Assembly (NCBI GenBank): GCA_963693365.1
Contig: CAVNZM010000018.1
Coordinates: 124,001-188,000, forward strand
Direction of reading: 5' to 3'
DNA length: 64,000 nucleotides
DNA from: Amoebidium appalachense
Lineage: Eukaryota > Ichthyosporea
The notes beneath the pieces were generated by a model that was given only the letters and a program-made list of their open reading frames with translations, made no database searches and was not told the origin of the DNA. Position 1 is the first letter of the stretch; each line of letters starts with the position of its first letter. This document shows, one piece after another, positions 38,763-59,632 of the stretch. The position numbers and the translations under genes were made by a program.

Positions 38763-40531
38763 TGTCGATATTTTACCACGAAAAGGGATTAAAGAAAACC
38801 CTTGTACTTTTCTTGTTAACTTTTCTCCGGTGTTTCACTGAGCTAATGTAGAAGTCCCAAGTATTATGAGGGTGTGGTAGAGAGACTTCTGTGACACAGC
38901 AAACAAAGAAATCATAGCCGCTGTGCCTTTTTATACTGTGAATGGGTAGCGTAATGGGCAAACAGGAGCGCGGCAAATTCAGCAAACTGGTTGTGGGAGA
39001 CTCGCTTATGCTAAATTTTCTATGTTTGTAGACATACAAGACTGTATATTTACGCGTATGAAATATCTCAATTTATATTCGTGTGTTACTGCTTTCTTTA
39101 TAACGCTATAAAAGGAAAACTGAAATAAAAGCGTGAAACAAGGCATTGGGCCTTGCACCCGATTGGATGAAAGCGGCTGCCCGGCGACTCGGCGAAAGAA
39201 GGGGTAGGAACTGGAAAACCTCTTGGGAAAAGTAGATAGGCCTCTCGGAAACATAGAAGCAACATCTTTCTATGCACCAAACCCTATCAGTTATTGTAGG
39301 CAACACTTAACAGCCATATAAATTAAAGAAATATGAATGCCAATGCATACCTGTTTATAATTTATGTCAACAAGGTGGTTAAAATCATTGGCTAATCGAG
39401 CTCCAAGTTTTCTATTGGTACACCTGTCAGAGGAGTGTCGAAAAAGCATGAACTTGCTGGAGCCTCGTGTAAATTGCATGGAGCTATTTGATTGGTCACG
39501 TCCGGTTTTGGCGCCAAACTGCCCCTGTGTGCACTTCTCAACCTATCCTTCATTCAAGTTCCGCGAACTTATAAGTTTGAGGCTTTGCTTTGAAAGAGAA
39601 ACCGAGTGAAAATTCTCGTTTTTGCTATCAAAAAGTAAGTGCTGTTCTAGCGAGTAGCGGTACAACAGTGTTTTGGGGAAGGCTTTAGGCGTGTTTCTTC
39701 CATCCAAGCACAGACACGCACATACAAGCACACAGAAACATAACCACAGGGTTTCGATTGGAGAGCATGCAGTCACATAGTGAAGCAATGAACAATCTAC
39801 ACACACAGACAGGCGTCACCCACCAAGAAAGAAGAGGCGATTCCGTTTTTGCTAACCTGCGCACAACCGAGAGTCGTTTGACCGGTCATTTTTTGTGCAC
39901 AAGAATGGAGATGTTTCGGACACCTGTACACACACGCACACAAAACACAATGATACAAACGCGAATTACCAATATGCGTACACACTCCGCCACATGCGCA
40001 CAACCTGTCATTCGGCTCCTCATAAACGTGCTTTCTTCCCTCTTCTTGCCATGGGAAGTTTTGGCGCACAAAAAAGAATTTTTTATTAAACTAAAAAAGA
40101 AGTAGGAATATACATTCTCTCGTGCTTACAGGCATTATGCCTATGTAAGAATCTTCCTTGTTCGCACATTATCTTCTCCAATTGAGCAGTTTTGCTTTTC
40201 ACGTATATGCCTCCTCAAGTACTTGATGTATTCGCTTCATGGAGTCCTGTCTTTCTCTACTGTCTCTTTTCATGGTTCCAAGCAGCAGGAATTCTCGGTT
40301 CCTTTCCATCTAAAGGTGTATATTATTACTTACAACTTCCCGCCGCACCCACCTTTCCTCCCTCGCCATTGCCTTTTCCTGCCTCCCCCCCCTCCCCCCC
40401 CCCCCCCCCTTTCCCTCCCCTCCTCCCCCTCCTACCTCCCCAATCCAACTACCTCTTCCATTCTCATACGCTTCATAAAACCTTCTTCCCCCCGCCACCC
40501 CCCCTCTCCCCCCGCTTTTCCACACACACAG
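38763..40531. promoter_or_regulatory. Divergent upstream region of synthetase B and HAT1
   Basis: The two genes are transcribed away from each other. CCAAT-type motifs occur near 39163 (GATTGG), 39388 (CATTGGCTAATC) and 39490 (GATTGGTC). AAAAAGTAAGTG at about 39630-39641 is a good donor and may end a HAT1 5' UTR exon, with the intron running to the acceptor at 40530-40531. An acceptor-like pyrimidine-rich stretch (40380-40520) precedes the first HAT1 exon I can see. Assignments are inference from position. Confidence 0.45.
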
Positions 40532-40551
40532 TGGAGGACCTAGACAGCCAC

Positions 40552-50435
<9,884 letters not shown>

Positions 50436-51268
50436 GGCAGCCTACATACATGCTGCCGTCTGGAACAGAACCGCCCCAACCCTCATACCATCATGATGAT
50501 GTTTTGCTTGCCTTCAATCATGTCACACAGTCACACTAGTATTTAGTCGTAGTTCGTATAATATGTGGGGTCGGTCGACTAGGGCCTTCTAACATCTAAC
50601 AATGAGGCTTCTGATTGAAGTGAAGTGATGTGATATAATGCCACCTAGATCATATTAGGACCACATACGTTACAAGATAACTCACAGGTCAAATCCATGC
50701 GAGTTTAACACAGCTCATGCAAAAAGTTGAATGTTTGCTTTTAGTTGATAATTTGCGTTATGCTAAATCTCAGGCTAGTGATGCCTTTTTCTATACTTTA
50801 CCCTATGTTACAAGACTTAACATTATATAGTCCTAAAACGTTGCATGATCGAGTCACATAAACGCAGGCTGATGCATGTCAAGAAGTCTTCTATGCCGCC
50901 TGATTATCTGCAATGCTACAACTTGGTCAACAAATTTTCTTTGGATTGTGATGGTGTTCTCGTACAGTATGTGTGTGGGTGGGTGTGCGCAGGTCTGCTC
51001 GTGTGGTGGTGGTGGGGAGGGGAAAGGGGAGGGCGGTGGTTTTGTGCAATTGTGCAGCTGTGAAGGTGTGGGTGGGTGTGTATGGGAGGGGGGGGGAGAG
51101 GGGGAGGTTTAGACCTTGTCCCCCCCTCAGCTCCCGCCTTCTCCCTCCTCCCACTCCCAACTCCCCCTTGCATCTCCCGTGTAACATGTACACGGCTCAC
51201 ACATAGTATCCCCCGCTGCCTAGTTAGAATGTGCACCCCATTCCCCCACCTCCTCACGACACATTGAA

Positions 51269-51625
51269 TTCACATATCACATTTATGTCCTCTCCAAGCC
51301 CTTCCTGCTACGTGTGGCAATAAAATGCACAATCGAAAAGAGCGAATGTACACATATTATAGTGCAATGCAGCCTGCGCGCATGTATGCACTTGGGAAAG
51401 CTTCGATTCCCGGGCTATTTATTTAGAACCACATATGTCCACAACACGGTTCAACCTGATGAGCAGACCCTGCGTGTTCTCACATACACACTCCACACCC
51501 GCGCCATTCTGGAATTAAAACATATGCCCAATGCCTTGAAATTCCTCGCATCAGCCGGAGGTAACTATGCTGCATATGAAAAGAACTTCCGAACAAGACA
51601 CCGGGAATTGGGTATGACACGTTAA
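51269..51625 (+). CDS. Unassigned open frame, possible exon
   Basis: The frame reads HIYVLSKPFLLRV at its start and RTRHRELGMTR before a stop at 51625, with no low-complexity bias. It shows no domain I recognise. A GTAACT after GCATCAGCCGGAG (about 51561) could be a donor. No upstream ATG or clean acceptor was found. It may be part of an unidentified gene or chance. Confidence 0.2.
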   Translation, partial: FTYHIYVLSKPFLLRVAIKCTIEKSECTHIIVQCSLRACMHLGKLRFPGYLFRTTYVHNTVQPDEQTLRVLTYTLHTRAILELKHMPNALKFLASAGGNYAAYEKNFRTRHRELGMTR

Positions 51626-52765
51626 AAAGAACATCAGCCTAAAATAAGTTAAAAAGAACATCAGCCTAAAATAAGTTCGCGTTCGAAACATGTGTGCCGT
51701 ACATACCAAATCGGGAATTCTTCGGACCTCATTGTGCCTGGCCCCAGAAAGAACATTTAGGAAGGAGCCGATATAATGTGCTCCGGCCTGTCTGGGTTCA
51801 CCTCGCCCTGCTGCCCCCACACACCCTCCCCTCCACTTCTCCGCGTTGACGAGACGGCACACGTGGCAGACAGGAAGGTGCTACAGAACAGGTCATTTGA
51901 AGCCAAGCCATGCGTTTTGCACAGAACATACACAAGCGCAACCTCTCACTCACCACATCCATACCTACCCAGCAAAAGTATTTGAAACGAAACAGACTTG
52001 AATCCAGCCAGGCAGGCTGCTCCGGGGCTCACAGATGGAGCACCCTCACAGTTCCCACCCACCGCAAAGGCTGGGCGGGACAAAGGGCTGCGTCAAGGCA
52101 TCCAGCCTGGCTACACTAGCCCCTCTCGACTCACTCTACCATACACAGAGGGTTGCGTGTGTGCGAATGGAACATGTTCGAGCCAGCAACTACCACACGC
52201 ACCCGCCCCTCCGCCCCGTCCTCTCCACATGCACAGTACAACACAAATCGCAAGCAAGCGGTGAAACACTCGGCCGGTGCGGACGAGGGCCCTGTGACCG
52301 CCCGCGCCTTTGCTGGGGTTTGGACGGCCCAGTGCGTGCTCGCCACCACTTAACCGGCTAACCGAACCAAGCGTGTCACTGAAACACACCACAGGCACAA
52401 CACACACTCGACTGACTCATGAGGGCATGAAGGGGTCTTTATAACCTTCGTCATCTGTTGTGGTGGGCTGTGATTGGTCGTTAATGTCTATTTGAAGCTT
52501 CTATTTTGGGAAACATTTTGGCAGCCAATTCGGAGAATTTTCTTTAAGCACTAAAATGTTACTAATCAGTGTATTTATTGTGTGCATAGCTAAAATGACA
52601 ATTTGCAGTTTATTGTCTCCTTTTTCTGATTTGTGAAGCTTTGGAAGAAGTTTATAGTTTATAGTTTCATTGTTTTGCACCGCCTCTGCTTATCTCCCGA
52701 TAAGGTTTAGGTAACCAATCACAGCTCACCTTCCACCAAGGCTATAAACACCCCTTCATCTAGGC

Positions 52766-52910
52766 ACACTGAGTGCTGTCTTCCCTGCGGCTTTCTTTTT
52801 TTTTTTTTTTACCTTTTTTTTTTTTTGTTGCCGCAGGCGACAGTAGCCCCGTGGCGTAGTAGTGCCCGGCCACTTACGTAAGCCAGTGGGTACATATCCT
52901 TGGAGACTAC
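52766..52910 (+). repeat. tRNA-like SINE, copy 1 of an inverted pair
   Basis: Matches the reverse complement of 55345-55466: GAGTGCTGTCTTCCCTGCGG, T-rich spacer, GTTGCCGCAGGCGAC, GTGGCGTAGTAGTGCCCGGC, CACTTACGTAAGCCAGTGGG, then CTTGGAGACTA. TGGCGTAGTAG (52851-52861) fits the Pol III A-box consensus exactly. GGTACATATCC about 40 bases on resembles a decayed B box. Confidence 0.75.
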
Positions 52911-53360
52911 CCTTCATCCGGGATCATCTCAGTCAGTTGTGCGCGTGTGATGTACGTGTATGTTGTCTGTGGTGTGTTCAGTGACCGTCAGTGCTTGGTT
53001 CGCGTGGCCGGTTTTAGGGTACCGGTAGCGAGCATGCACTGGGCCGTCTAAACCCCCAGCAAAGGCGCGGGCGCCGGGGGTAGGCAGATCCAAGTGGAAG
53101 ACGATTGCCTATGCAGGTAGGTGAAACGGGATATGTATATAAGAATGAAAATAAAAACAGAAATGAGGTTGGTACAGATCATGACGTGACAGTGCTTAAA
53201 TGAAAAAGTTTGTCTCATTAACACCGTAAAATAGCAAAGGAAAAAAGGGTGGCGGTGGTTGTGGTGAGGGGGGGGCAAGGAAAAAAAGAAAAAAGTCAAA
53301 ATATCTCCACTTGGGATGTAAAATTCTGTGGCGTCGTTTTCTGCATATACCCTCTTGTTG

Positions 53361-53457
53361 GGTATTATTATAACATATAATAATTATAACATATAACTAT
53401 TATAACATATAACTATTATAACATATAATTATTATAACATATAACTTATACTTATAA
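53361..53457. repeat. 18-bp AT-rich tandem repeat, about 5 copies
   Basis: Unit ATTATAACATATAACT with small variants (ATAATT, AACTAT). No coding content. Confidence 0.88.
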
Positions 53458-53542
53458 CAGCTCACATGCACGTCATATTAAACAGCTCATCGGTTCTACC
53501 CCGGTTCTACCCCCTCCCCCCTCCTCCCTCTTCCCCCCCCCT

Positions 53543-53573
<31 letters not shown>

Positions 53574-54243
53574 GAGTCCCCAAATTGAAATGATCCATTC
53601 GCTGAATATTATAACGTACAGTATTCGGCTCGGAAAATTTTTCTCGTTCACACTGCAGATTGGGCCGTGTTCCGTTCGGAAATTACGGTTCTTGGAATCA
53701 CTCTCCAGGTTTCTGGTCGATGTCGGCAAGGCTTGGGTGTAGGCCCGCAGTGTACAAACATGTTACCGTCGGTATATTAGGTTCGCATCTGTTTGCTGTG
53801 GTGGAGGTATGGTAAGGTGAAAGTGTTCACGTCTGTTACACAACAAAGGAAATTGTTGCTCAGAGATAAACATCACGGACACATTCTCAAAAAATCTCTG
53901 ACATATTTTTTGCCTAATATGAAAACGTGGATAAGTCCGCGGAACCCAATCATTCACTGTAGTTAGCCTTAATTTAATTTAGCCTTAATTTAATTTAGCC
54001 TTAATAATTATTAGTAATAAAGCTTTGGTGTCTGTACATTGCCATAGTCAACTAGCTCGGTTTCAACTCTAAACCATGAGTTAAAGAGTTGCTGATAACA
54101 CAGTGCATTTTCGGAATTCCAAAACTCCCTGTAAACTTTCACTTACAATAACAGAGAGCTTTGCCAATCGATGCATTCACCGTACAGCCATGACAACCTC
54201 AGGATGTTACATGTGGTGCAGTGTGTCGCTGCTACGGTGTTTA

Positions 54244-54247
<4 letters not shown>

Positions 54248-54280
<33 letters not shown>

Positions 54281-54377
54281 GTGCGTGTGTTGTGTGTGCG
54301 CGCGCACCCGCGCATGTGGGTGTGTGTGTTTGTGTGTGTGTGTGTGTCTTACGGGGTAAGGGTTGTGTGTTTATGTG

Positions 54378-54430
<53 letters not shown>

Positions 54431-54500
54431 CGCGCACGCGCGTGCGTTGTGTGCGTGTGCGCGCGCGTGGATACGTCCGTGTGTGTGTGTGTGTGTTTGT
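54248..54500. repeat. GT/GC compound microsatellite
   Basis: Runs of GT (54248-54275, 54378-54421, 54480-54498) with CGCG steps (54299-54313, 54422-54440) on the + strand. This is CA and CG in the kinase sense strand, just downstream of its last recognised exon. Confidence 0.88.
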
Positions 54501-54629
54501 GTACGTTATGGGATAGGGTGGCGGGGAGAGGGGGAGGTTTGAGGGGGAAGGGGACGCGGAGGGGGTGGGTGGGTGGGTGGGTGGTGGGGGGGAGGGGGGG
54601 GGGGGGGGGGGGTAGGCAGATAACATTAC

Positions 54630-55042
54630 CGGAAGGAGGTCTACTAGCAGCCTGCCTTGCCCACGTGGCAGGTGGTGGATGAGTTTCTCTTCCAGATGTT
54701 TCTTCAAATATTTCACTAAATCGGTGAATGTGGGGCGCCGGGCTGGCTCCCTCCAACAGGCCTGCATGATCCCATACAGTTGGTAGTATGTCTCATTGAT
54801 GCTGGGGACGGGATGTGTGCGATTTGAAAGGCGGAACCGAGGTTTGTTCTGAATCTCCCGCAGGAATTGTTCCACAAGAAGTGGTGGGTCCATGCATGGG
54901 TGCTCTGCCGCCTGTTATGGCGTAAGTGGGCGTGTTAGTGACTGCACAGCACTTATTACTGTGATGGTGGTTTTGGGGCTTTGAAAAAGGTTTTTTTCCC
55001 CATATTTTTATTATTATTATTTTCATTTTATTTGTTAACCTC

Positions 55043-55073
<31 letters not shown>

Positions 55074-55498
55074 GAGGGGAGAGGGGAGGGGGGGTTCAGC
55101 TGAAAGACAGAAGGCTTGTGCCAGTGGTGCTGGCAGTGAACTTTGGCGCGCTAAAAAGTTTTTATAAAACTAATAAAAAAAAGTAGGAATAAGTTAAGAA
55201 TACTTAACCGTGAAAAGCATTTGACGCTTGTGATTGCACGGACAATTTGACTCTTGTGATTGCACGGACTGAACTGGTAACTGGATATCGTTTCTAAGAT
55301 TTAATGTGGACTTTACAGTTGCATGCTACCATCGTACGGGCACTAGTCTCCAAGGCTATGTACCCGCTGGCTTACGTAAGTGGCCGGGCACTACTACGCC
55401 ACGTCGCATGCGGCAACTTAAAAAAAAAGTATAAAAATGGCCGCAGGGAAGACAGCACTCAGAGTGACTACCGGGCACAATGATTTTATATATATATA

Positions 55499-55565
<67 letters not shown>

Positions 55566-55761
55566 TTTATTTTGTGTGACATGTTGACGACCATGTAACT
55601 GACATGTACTTCATGCCGTTGCGTGTACTTAATGTCACCACTGTGTCACACAACCGTTAACACAGTCATGAGCTAATCCAAATTTAGATGATCTTGGTAA
55701 TCGTAGGAGACCGGCACTGTTTCTTCTTTGTCGAGTTCACAATCGGTTCTTTTTAAATTGT

Positions 55762-55803
<42 letters not shown>

Positions 55804-55946
55804 ATGGGGGGCGGGGGCGCGAGGGGGGGGAGGGGAGGGGGGGGGGGGGGGATAATAGTATTAGGATAATATTAGAGAGCGTTTTGAGGAGGAAAGATGT
55901 CTAGAGAGGGAGAGATGAGGCAGGGGGCCGGAGGGCCGCCAGGGTG

Positions 55947-55991
<45 letters not shown>

Positions 55992-56624
55992 GGGGGGGGG
56001 GAGGGGGGGGAGGGGGGGGGCTCACGAATTGTTGGTACTCTTTGTTGTACGGCTTTTCAGCATCGTTTGTGATCTCCCACAGAGTCACGCCAAATGCCCA
56101 CACATCACTGTGTGCACTGGGTGGGTGGTGGTTGAACAGAACCCATGGGTCGGTTGACCAGACGGGTAATGGGGGGGGAGGTGTGGTCCTAGAACCTGCA
56201 ACCATTGTAGTCAGCGTGTGATGGCATAATGGTACGGTATTTTGGACTGGCTGAGTTTGTAGAGATGTTATTACCCCTCAAAACGTTTCTTTGGTCGTAA
56301 ACCCAACATTCCTGAAAGCTTATAGTTTTTACTATATTGTTTTGTAGAAATTGTTGTCCTGCAGGCAGCGCTGCAGCCAAAAATGTTAGCCAGCAAGGGG
56401 ACAAAGCTACTGTAACCTTTTATGGTTAGCCACCTGCCAAAAATGGCGCGAAACGAAATGGCTAATTTTGATTGGGTAACGCCTGCCCTCATGCTGTGTG
56501 TGATGGGGTTTCAGATTGAATCCTTGGTAGCTTTTGATTGTGGATAGTTTCGAGTTGGTGTTGTGAGTTTTGATAGATGTGACTTCAATCATATCATGAC
56601 TGGGACGGTGTGAATGGAGCATGG

Positions 56625-56671
<47 letters not shown>

Positions 56672-57795
56672 TGCGTGTGTGTGTGTGTGTGCGTGTGTGT
56701 GTGTGTGCGTGCACGTGTGTGTACGAGTGTGTGTATCTGTGTGTGTGTGTGTGTGTGTGTGCGTGTGTGTGTGCGCGCACGCGCATGCACGCAAGGGTTT
56801 CAAGTTATCTTTGTTTCTTATGGTCGTGTGTGCGTACCGTAGTGTGCTTTTGTGTGCATTCACACTTCAAGTACAATGAGTGAGGTGAGATACAGCCGAG
56901 AAGAGATTCTCTGATATTCGATGGAGAAAATCATTAACAGAGTGTGTTTGTTTTGGAACCCGACTCAGTCTATCCAATGGGTGTGAGTGTGTGTGGTGGC
57001 TGTATGGTGCTGTGCGTGTGCCTGCAAATCTTCGTAGGCATATGCACGTGTGTCTACCAGTATATCCCCTGCAAATGATTCTACCTAAAGGTCTTGATCA
57101 GTGCATGCCACCAGATAGCTTTAAACCTACTGTTGTCACCAGTATGTATCATTATCCTATCAGTTTTCTATCTTCACTCCTTATTTAGATGATACTTTGA
57201 TGGTTACTATGCTGTATGTTACCTGAATAAATATGGGGGTGGCAGAGATAGGAGGGTTACTGGGCACACATACCTTGTGAGGCTGGGGCTATATCGGTGT
57301 ATCCCCCAGCATTCATCACCGCGGCCAGTCCAAAGTCAGTGAGCTTAACCACCGGATAGTCTGTGCACCGGGTGCGGTTGATGGGTGGGCGGAAAGGCGG
57401 GAAGGGCGGGGTTGGGGGGGGGGGGGGGGAGGAGAGGGGGAGGGGGGGAAGGGGACCGGGGGAGGGGGGAGGGGACCGGGGGGAGGGGGGAGGGGGTGGG
57501 AGAGAGGCGGGGAGAGGGGGGAGGGGAGTGGGCGGGGGGTTGGGAAGGGGGCTGGGGGAGGTGGGGAGGGGGGAGGGGGAGGGGGGAGGGGAGGGGGGGA
57601 GAGGAGGGGTGAACGGGTCAGATTGTGGAGGCTGCGGACTCATGCACAATATGTGTAGGGAATTTGGAAAACATGTGAGCACATACACCTACTGGTGAAA
57701 CGGCATATAAACACATGTAAAGCAATTAAAGGGTGGGAAGGGTGGGAATGGAAATGTTTAGGGAAGAGGAGGAGGGGCCGGGAGTGCAGGGGGGG

Positions 57796-57856
<61 letters not shown>

Positions 57857-58088
57857 CGGGGAGTGCAGCGAAACTTACTGAATCCGTGCCCATTGTATGT
57901 AGCGGGACGCAGGAGACAGTTTCTTACGGCTAGATCGCGGTGTACCACTTTCTTGAAGCCCAGAAACTCCATACCTAGAGCAATGTGGTATGCGTGCCAG
58001 AATTTGATGATCACTATTTCTGTGACTCTATGTGGCAGTGTGTAGGTGTGTGTGTGTGTGTGGGTGTGTGTGGGTGTGGGTGTGTGTG

Positions 58089-58147
<59 letters not shown>

Positions 58148-58882
58148 CGGGCGTGTATGTGTGTGTGTGTGTGTGTGTGCGTGCAGTTAGGAGGGGCCGG
58201 ATGGGGGGGGGGGGGGGGGGGGGGGTTCTGCAGAATGCAGGTTCAGGCATAACCTGGGCAGCCAGGATTGCTCATTGGAAGACATGGAATGCACATGGAA
58301 TGCAGTTGGAATGCACATTGTAGGGTGGAGTCTCAATAAGTGCAGGCATACATACCCCCTGGGAATATCGCCGTTTTTGAGAGCGTTCTCCAGGCTTCCG
58401 CCAACCACAAACTCCATCACTAAACCACGTGCCTTGCCCGGTAGGTCTGGTGAAGTTAGGCCTAAGCACATGGCTACATTCGGATGATTGAGTCCGAGCA
58501 TGGCACCCTGCCCGGGGGGAGGGGGGGGGGGGGGGAGGTGAGGAAGAAGGGAGGAAGGAGGGGCGGGGGGAGGGGGGAGGAGGGGAGGGGGGGGGGGGGT
58601 ATGAGTTACCGAATACGAAGTTTGTAACATCTTTACGAGGGACAAAACATGGCAGATGGCAAAGCATATGTGAAGCGGATGTATAATAACCATAGTAGAG
58701 TAGAGTCAACCACCCTCTGACGGTGCGTGAGGGTGGGAGGGGATCGGTATGAATGTCTGTAATCTGTTCCTGATTGTGTGTGCTTGCGTGTGGGTGTGAG
58801 ACTGTGTATGTTGTGTAGTCTGTGGATGTTTGTGTGGGTGTTAGTATGTGGACGTGTGTAGATGTGTATGCAACACGGTGTG

Positions 58883-58919
<37 letters not shown>

Positions 58920-59207
58920 ACGGTGTGCGTGCGTGTGCGTGTGCGTGTGTGTGTGTGCCCTGCTGTGTACTAGTAATTTGTGATTGCTCCTAGGGCAAGG
59001 GTGCCCTTTAATGCGTGCTTGCATTGACACGCATATCAACGTGTGTTAAAATCAGTTTTTACGTCATGGAGTTATGTTATTGTAGGGCACCTACAGCCTC
59101 TTGCTGTATGGCCTCAAGTATAGTTGTTGCATTGAGGGTTTTTATCGCAACAACATACCACCGACCTTGAGTTGTTGGCGCTGATTCGTCAACATATATA
59201 ACAGCCC
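54630..59207 (-). CDS. Tyrosine-kinase-type catalytic domain (5' end missing, 6 recognised exons)
   Basis: Exons: 59207-59095 (N-lobe, VVAIK with ATP-binding Lys), 58507-58356 (LNHPNV after helix [14 protein letters not shown] hinge), 58019-57879 ([10 protein letters not shown] catalytic loop), 57360-57274 (VKLTDFGLA, one activation-loop Tyr), 56195-56026 ([13 protein letters not shown]), 54911-54630 ([12 protein letters not shown]). HRDLAxRN and the C-lobe motifs are tyrosine-kinase type. Joins are in phase except 58356 to 58019, which needs an extra 3n+2 bases. A 17-base microexon at 58270-58254 with AG/GT borders would fit. The glycine-rich loop exon is not found upstream. The P+1 segment reads PVWSTDPW where active tyrosine kinases have PVRWMAPE. 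C-terminal exons beyond 54630 are unknown; the frame runs on into repeats. Likely a kinase or pseudokinase gene whose 5' part was separated by, or lies beyond, the LTR element. Confidence 0.8.
55061..55095. repeat. T-tract/G-tract junction in a kinase intron
   Basis: A run of T passes directly into about 22 G followed by GGGGA units. The intron also contains the second SINE copy (55345-55466), a (TA)n array and further G tracts at 55762-55797 and 55823-55850. The 300-base stretch 55095-55345 is ordinary, with no exon seen. Confidence 0.8.
55345..55466 (-). repeat. tRNA-like SINE, copy 2 of an inverted pair
   Basis: Reverse complement of the copy at 52766-52910, about 2.4 kb away, with a shorter T-rich spacer. 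The A-box-like TGGCGTAGTAG is on the minus strand at 55401-55391. It lies in the intron between the last two kinase exons. Confidence 0.75.
55484..55561. repeat. (TA)n microsatellite
   Basis: About 35 TA units, starting 18 bases beyond the SINE copy, perhaps derived from its tail. Confidence 0.95.
56627..56785. repeat. (GT)n-rich compound repeat
   Basis: GT units with GTGC steps, in the kinase intron 56196-57273. The rest of that intron (56200-56600 and 56800-57240) is ordinary-complexity DNA with no exon recognised. Confidence 0.85.
57409..57615. repeat. G-rich low-complexity tract
   Basis: [14 protein letters not shown] sequence of about 200 bases in a kinase intron, C/T-rich in the sense strand, lying just upstream of the acceptor at 57361-57362. 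Confidence 0.85.
57799..57856. repeat. Poly-G tract of more than 50 bases
   Basis: Almost pure G on the + strand, about 20 bases beyond the donor of the HRD-loop exon of the kinase. Confidence 0.95.
58600..58690 (+). repeat. Diverged copy of the dispersed poly-G-flanked repeat
   Basis: After a G tract: CCGAATACGAAGTTTGTAAC, then GAGGGACAAAACATGGCAGA and GGCAAAGCATATG. Same order as the family's GTACGAAGTAC, GGACACATGCAA and AGTATGCA landmarks. It is antisense to the kinase. Confidence 0.55.
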
Positions 59208-59393
59208 CTGTCAACATGCAACTGGTTAGTCGTCGTGTGCACGCAGATGAGATTAAAACAAGGGTGGAAGGGGCGGAAGGGGGCTGGGGGGGGGGGCTAG
59301 GGGGGTGAGTAGAGCCGGAGAATTACAAGGGAACGCGGATTGGATATTAGAAGGGAGGGGTAACTCTGGGGGGGGGGGGGGGGGGGGGGGGGG

Positions 59394-59631
59394 TCATGGA
59401 TAGCCGCGCCACAATTTCAGTGCAATTTTCACTCTTGTTTGCGATGTAGGGAGAACTGCATGGAACGCGGTTGGGGGCGCAAATATGCATGCCGTTGTAG
59501 TTTCCGGCGTAAATTCCGTCGCAGTCTATCCCGGGGTTTAGGGAGTAAAATTCCTCCTCGACCATGCCCATACGTACCCATATCCGGTAGCAGTAATGTT
59601 GGAGTACACTGGTACTCCCGGCTAGCAATGT
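59394..59631 (-). CDS. LysM-like domain exon (partial)
   Basis: The frame begins right after CTCTAACAG and reads TLLAGSTSVLQHYCYRIW, then EEFYSLNPGIDCDG, GMHICAPN and two further Cys-containing segments before a C tract. The spacing of YCYRIW, EEFYSLNPGIDC and HICAP resembles a fungal-type LysM carbohydrate-binding module, normally extracellular. The frame ends in a C tract without a clear donor. It sits between the putative LTR start (59633) and the kinase N-lobe exon (59207), same strand as the kinase. It could be an ectodomain exon of that gene, but no transmembrane or glycine-loop exon was found between them, so it could also belong to a separate or broken gene. Confidence 0.45.
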
Positions 59632-59632
59632 C

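Larger units (their letters stand above)
50436..54629. other. Largely unassigned region between HAT1 and the kinase
   Basis: HAT1 ends at 50435 and the last kinase exon I can support ends at 54630. In between: ordinary-complexity DNA (50436-50950) with no clear gene, an unassigned open frame (51269-51625), a 28-bp direct repeat of the TTAAAAAGAACATCAGCC type (51622-51678), a tRNA-like repeat (52766-52910), an 18-bp AT-rich tandem repeat (53361-53457), a C tract (53537-53570), a TTAGCCTTAATTTAATTTA repeat (53965-54010) and GT/CG microsatellites (54248-54500). One or more 3' exons of the kinase may lie here. Confidence 0.45.

Noticed and set aside
39758-40105. 115-codon open frame upstream of HAT1
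   Set aside because: No domain, no splice phase that joins it to HAT1, and it overlaps the probable promoter and 5' UTR intron.
52035-52407. Overlapping open frames on both strands around 52.0-52.4 kb
   Set aside because: No recognisable domain in either strand and no splice pattern that supports one reading; treated as unassigned.
52840-52910. Functional tRNA gene in the tRNA-like repeat
   Set aside because: Only the A box is exact. The B box is decayed and no four-arm cloverleaf can be drawn, and the same sequence recurs inverted at 55345.
54207-54629. Read-through of the last kinase exon into Pro/His/Thr-rich sequence
   Set aside because: A good GTAATG donor follows CTTCCG at 54629, and the rest is translated microsatellite. 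The true C-terminus is unknown.
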